Position numbers and translations under genes: made by a program
The notes under the pieces: generated by a model
Databases searched by the model: none
What the model was told of the DNA's origin: nothing
What the model saw: the letters and a program-made list of their open reading frames with translations, nothing else
Shown: positions 61,231 through 64,000 of the stretch, piece after piece
Position numbering within the stretch: the stretch's first letter is position 1
Layout of the letters: each line of letters opens with the position of its first letter
Source of the DNA: CAJQHK01 sp038142525
GTDB lineage: Bacteria > Pseudomonadota > Alphaproteobacteria > Rickettsiales > UBA1997
NCBI GenBank assembly: GCA_038142525.1
Contig: JAYQKE010000014.1
Span: forward strand, 1 to 64,000
Reading direction: 5' to 3'
Length of the DNA stretch: 64,000 nucleotides

Positions 61231-61987
61231 GTCTTTGATAATTATAAAAATGGATAAATCTTGTTATTTGCCTCTTTAATTCTTCTATATTATCAGGAGG
61301 ATTGAGAAAAATTTGTTCATATTTTACAGTTCTCCAGAATCTTTCAATAATTACATTGTCTACCCACCTACCTTTTCCATCCATTGATATTTGAATATTT
61401 CGTTTTTTTAATTCATTTATCCAATTACCGCTGGTAAATTGAGATCCTTGATCAGTATTAATAATTGTTGGAATAATTTTATGATTTTTTATTCCCTTTT
61501 TTAATATTTCAACACAATTATTAGTTTCCATAGAAATTGATAATTTTGATGCAACAACAAATCTAGAACTCCAATCAATTAGCGACATTAAATAAACAAA
61601 TCCTACTGGTGTTTTGATGTAAGTTATATCAATTGCCCAAGTGTGATTTGGCTTATCTATTTTAGATTTATCTTCTAATAAATAAGGATATTTGTAATCT
61701 TTTTTATTGATGATTGTTGTCTTTTTCTTTGGATAAAGAGCTTTAATCTTTAGAACTCTCATTAATCTAAGAATCTTCTTGCGATTAATTTTATTATTAT
61801 GATTTCTATCTTGATTGATTATTTCTGTAATTCTTCTATATCCGAAAAATTGATATTTACTCCAGATATTATGAATATCTTTGCATAAACTATTAATCTT
61901 AGAAATATCAATCCTAGATTTATAATAAAAATTAGATCTATTAATATCTAACAATCTACATCTATTTCTGACAGCTAAATTATACAT
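61231..61987 (-). pseudogene. IS3-family OrfB, C-terminally truncated
   Basis: Keeps all three catalytic residues (AIDITYIK, NTDQGSQF, IERFWRTVKYE) but ends at FIHFYNYQR, where foreign sequence begins and adds about 13 unrelated residues before a stop at 61187. Confidence 0.85.
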
Positions 61988-62028
61988 ATCTGATGATAAT
62001 TTTAGAAATTTGATTTTCTTAGAATAAT

Positions 62029-62337
62029 CTAACTGTCCAGAAACTTTTTTAAGAAATCTCTTTCCATTGTTAATTGACCTATTTTCTTATATAATTTATC
62101 AATTTCTTTATCCTTCTTTTTTTGTTCTTTTTTACTTAATTTTTCTTCTTTAGATAACTTAGAATCAGAAAATATATCATTACCGCTAGCTTTAAACTGC
62201 TTAACCCATTTATGTAATGTTGATTTAGCAATATCATATTCGCTACAAATCTGATAAATTGTATAATTTTCGGATAAATATTTCATTACAACTTTAAACT
62301 TAAAATCAGAATTATATTTTTTAATTTCTTTTGACAT
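62029..62337 (-). CDS. IS3-family OrfA
   Basis: 102 residues, identical as far as I can see to the OrfA at 40253, with the HTH and the ERDFLKKFLDS end. It lies in an immobile fragment. Confidence 0.85.
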   Translation of the reverse strand: MSKEIKKYNSDFKFKVVMKYLSENYTIYQICSEYDIAKSTLHKWVKQFKASGNDIFSDSKLSKEEKLSKKEQKKKDKEIDKLYKKIGQLTMERDFLKKFLDS

Positions 62338-62348
62338 AATTTATTAAA

Positions 62349-64000
62349 GGCAATTCTACCAACATATTTTAAACGAAGATTAATCTTTGATTCTTCTAAA
62401 ATTTCATCAAGATAATCACGAATAAAAAACCAGCTACCCATATTTTTTGGCTCTTCCTGGCACCAGATTATTTCGGTTAATTTATATTTTTGTAATTCTT
62501 TTTTAATCAATTCTGATGGAAAAGGATAAATTTCTTCCAATCTAATAATAGTAATATGATCTAATTTTTTAGCTTCTCTAGCCTCAATTAAATCATAATA
62601 GATTTTACCAGAACATAAAATTGCCTTTTTAATTTTTTTAGTGTTAGAATTTTCAGTTAAGATTGGCTGAAATTTAGTTTTTGGAGCAAATTCTGACAAT
62701 TTTGAAACTGCTAATTTATGACGAAGTAATGATTTTGGTGACATTACAATCAAAGGTTTTCTATCTTTAGAATGAATTTGACGACGCAGGGCGTGGAAGA
62801 AATTTGCTGGATTTGTAATATTGCAAATTCTCATATTATTATCATCAGCCGCTAATTGTAAAAACCTTTCTAACCTAGCAGAAGAATGTTCTGGACCTTG
62901 TCCTTCATAACCATGAGGAAGTAAACAAACTAAGCCAGATTTTCTCAGCCATTTCACTTCACTTGAAGCAATAAATTGATCAAAAATAATTTGTGCGCCA
63001 TTAGCAAAATCACCAAATTGTGCTTCCCAAATGGTTAAGTGTATCAGGCGAAGATAAACTATAACCATATTCAAAACCTAAAACTGCATATTCTGAAAGA
63101 ATAGAATCATAAACTTCATATCTAGCACCTTTAATATTATTTAAGGTGTCAATTCTATTACCAGTTTCATAATCGGTTAAAACAGAATGACGGTGACTAA
63201 ATGTTCCCCTTCCGGCATCTTGGCCAGTAATTCTAACATTTGAACCTTCCTCAATTAAAGAGCCAAAAGCCAAAGATTCAGCAATGCCCCAATTGATTTT
63301 TTCTTCTGAATTAAATATTTCTATTTTTTGTTGAAATTGTTTAGAAATCTTAGGATTAATATTAAAATCTTCTGGAATTTCACTAATTTTAGCGAAAATA
63401 TCTTTTAATTTTTTAGTCTCAATACCAGTTTCTGGAATTTTATTATCACCATTTTTAACATTTTTCCATTCCCCTTCAAGCCAATCACCTTTTTTAGCTT
63501 GAAATTTTTCTGCTTCAGTGAAGGATTTTTCTAAATGAGAATTAAATTCATCATTTAATTTTTTAAATTCCTCCTGAGATATAGCGCCAGCAGAAATCAA
63601 TTTTTCAGAATAAAGTTTCTTTAATGTAGGGTGGTTTTTAATAATTTTATACATTACTGGCTGAGTATATAAAGGCTCATCCGCCTCATTATGGCCATAT
63701 CTTCTATAAAACATAATGTCTAAAATAATGTCTTTTTTGAATTTCTGACGATACGCAGCTGCTAATTTGGTAATTTTTACAACCGCCTCTACATCATCAC
63801 CATTAACATGGAAAATTGGTGCATCAATTGCTTTAGCAAGGTCGGAAGCATAGGTTGTACTACGAGAATCTTCAGGATTAGCAGTAAAACCAATTTGATT
63901 ATTGGTGATAATATGAATTACACCCCCAGTATTATATCCTTCCAAACCATTCATCATAAGATTTTCAGCAACTGAACCCTGGCCAGCAAAAGCGGCGTCG
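62349..64000 (-). CDS. sucA: 2-oxoglutarate dehydrogenase E1 component (partial, one frameshift, C-terminus replaced)
   Basis: Thiamine-diphosphate-dependent decarboxylase of the TCA cycle. The window holds about the last 550 residues: GVIHIITNNQIGFTANPEDS, FYRRYGHNEADEPLYTQP, SNVRITGQDAGRGTFSHRHS and WEAQFGDFANGAQIIFDQF, then LLPHGYEGQGPEHSSARLER. An extra base near 63040 breaks the frame (open parts 63010 onward and 62286-63074). At 62349 the native end (LKYVGRIA ...) is joined to an IS3 fragment, replacing the last 20-30 residues with FNKLCQKKLKN and more to a stop at 62286. The start is beyond the window. Confidence 0.93.

Larger units (their letters stand above)
61231..62348 (-). mobile_element. 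IS3-family element, both ends lost
   Basis: Third copy of the 40123-type element, reversed. orfA (62029-62337) is intact with 102 residues, and orfB (from 61987) is open but lacks its last 30 or so codons. The slippery heptamer is kept. The left end breaks off about 11 bases upstream of the orfA start, where it is joined to sucA, and the right end is joined to an IS481 fragment. It cannot move without ends. Confidence 0.88.

Noticed and set aside
61054..61257. 67-residue frame as an independent gene
   Set aside because: It is the C-terminus of an IS481 transposase fused to the edge of an IS3 fragment.
1..64000. CRISPR array, prophage, rRNA operon or replication origin
   Set aside because: No spaced direct repeats, phage structural genes, rRNA sequence or DnaA-box cluster could be seen on either strand.

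Overview
The window is strongly A+T-rich and reads as the chromosome of an alphaproteobacterium, probably an obligate intracellular one (Rickettsiales/Holosporales-like). The evidence is the housekeeping set (gltX, argS followed by a SPOR protein, trmB, sucB/sucA, guaA, clpP-clpX, grpE, der, nuoL, xseA, ribF, a PPDK/PEP-synthase regulator), the low G+C, scrambled gene order, and a very heavy load of insertion sequences. guaA and argH argue against a Rickettsia-type reduced genome. The exact lineage cannot be fixed from sequence reading alone.

Layout. 1-7.5 kb: tail of an IS1634-like element, gltX(-), then gspE-type ATPase, small lipoprotein, argS, SPOR protein and trmB (+). 7.5-10.1 kb: IS5 and IS630 remnants. 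10.2-17.4 kb: a largely clean core block (sucB, membrane protein, guaA, tRNA-Gly, tRNA-Arg, clpX, clpP, grpE, ispA, tRNA-Thr). 17.6-24.6 kb: an XRE/ImmA-like pair broken by an IS5 element, then stacked IS5 and IS1634 pieces including an IS5 copy inserted in another IS5 copy. 24.7-26.5 kb: ahpC-ahpD-dps peroxide/iron defence cluster. 27.6-36.3 kb: folate cyclo-ligase, PPDK/PEP-synthase regulator, der, argH, nuoL (all -), xseA and ribF (+). 36.3-49.3 kb: a dense IS graveyard (IS5, IS1634, IS3 of two kinds, IS1, IS256) enclosing one decayed permease gene. 49.3-57.6 kb: a type I restriction-modification island (HTH, hsdR, hsdS, rhuM, hsdM, DUF4268-like nuclease) next to a broken TM0106-type nuclease. 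57.6-62.3 kb: second IS5-type element, IS630, IS3 and IS481 remnants around a leucine-rich-repeat gene. 62.3-64 kb: sucA(-), whose last residues are replaced by an IS3 fragment.

Two themes dominate. First, one IS5-family element (1352 bp, ends GGAACCTCTGA) is present as about twelve whole or partial copies; at least three carry an intact 320-residue transposase. Two copies show a 4-bp target duplication, and internal hairpins flank the transposase gene. Second, many genes that should be essential (gltX, der, trmB, nuoL, sucA, sucB, xseA, ribF) carry a single small indel. This pattern fits either uncorrected sequencing errors or very advanced decay, and raw reads would decide.

No CRISPR array, prophage or clearly new defence system was found. 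The most system-like accessory unit is the type I RM island with an excisionase-type HTH protein, RhuM and a DUF4268-like protein. Its hsdR, rhuM, hsdM and DUF4268 genes are all interrupted as sequenced.
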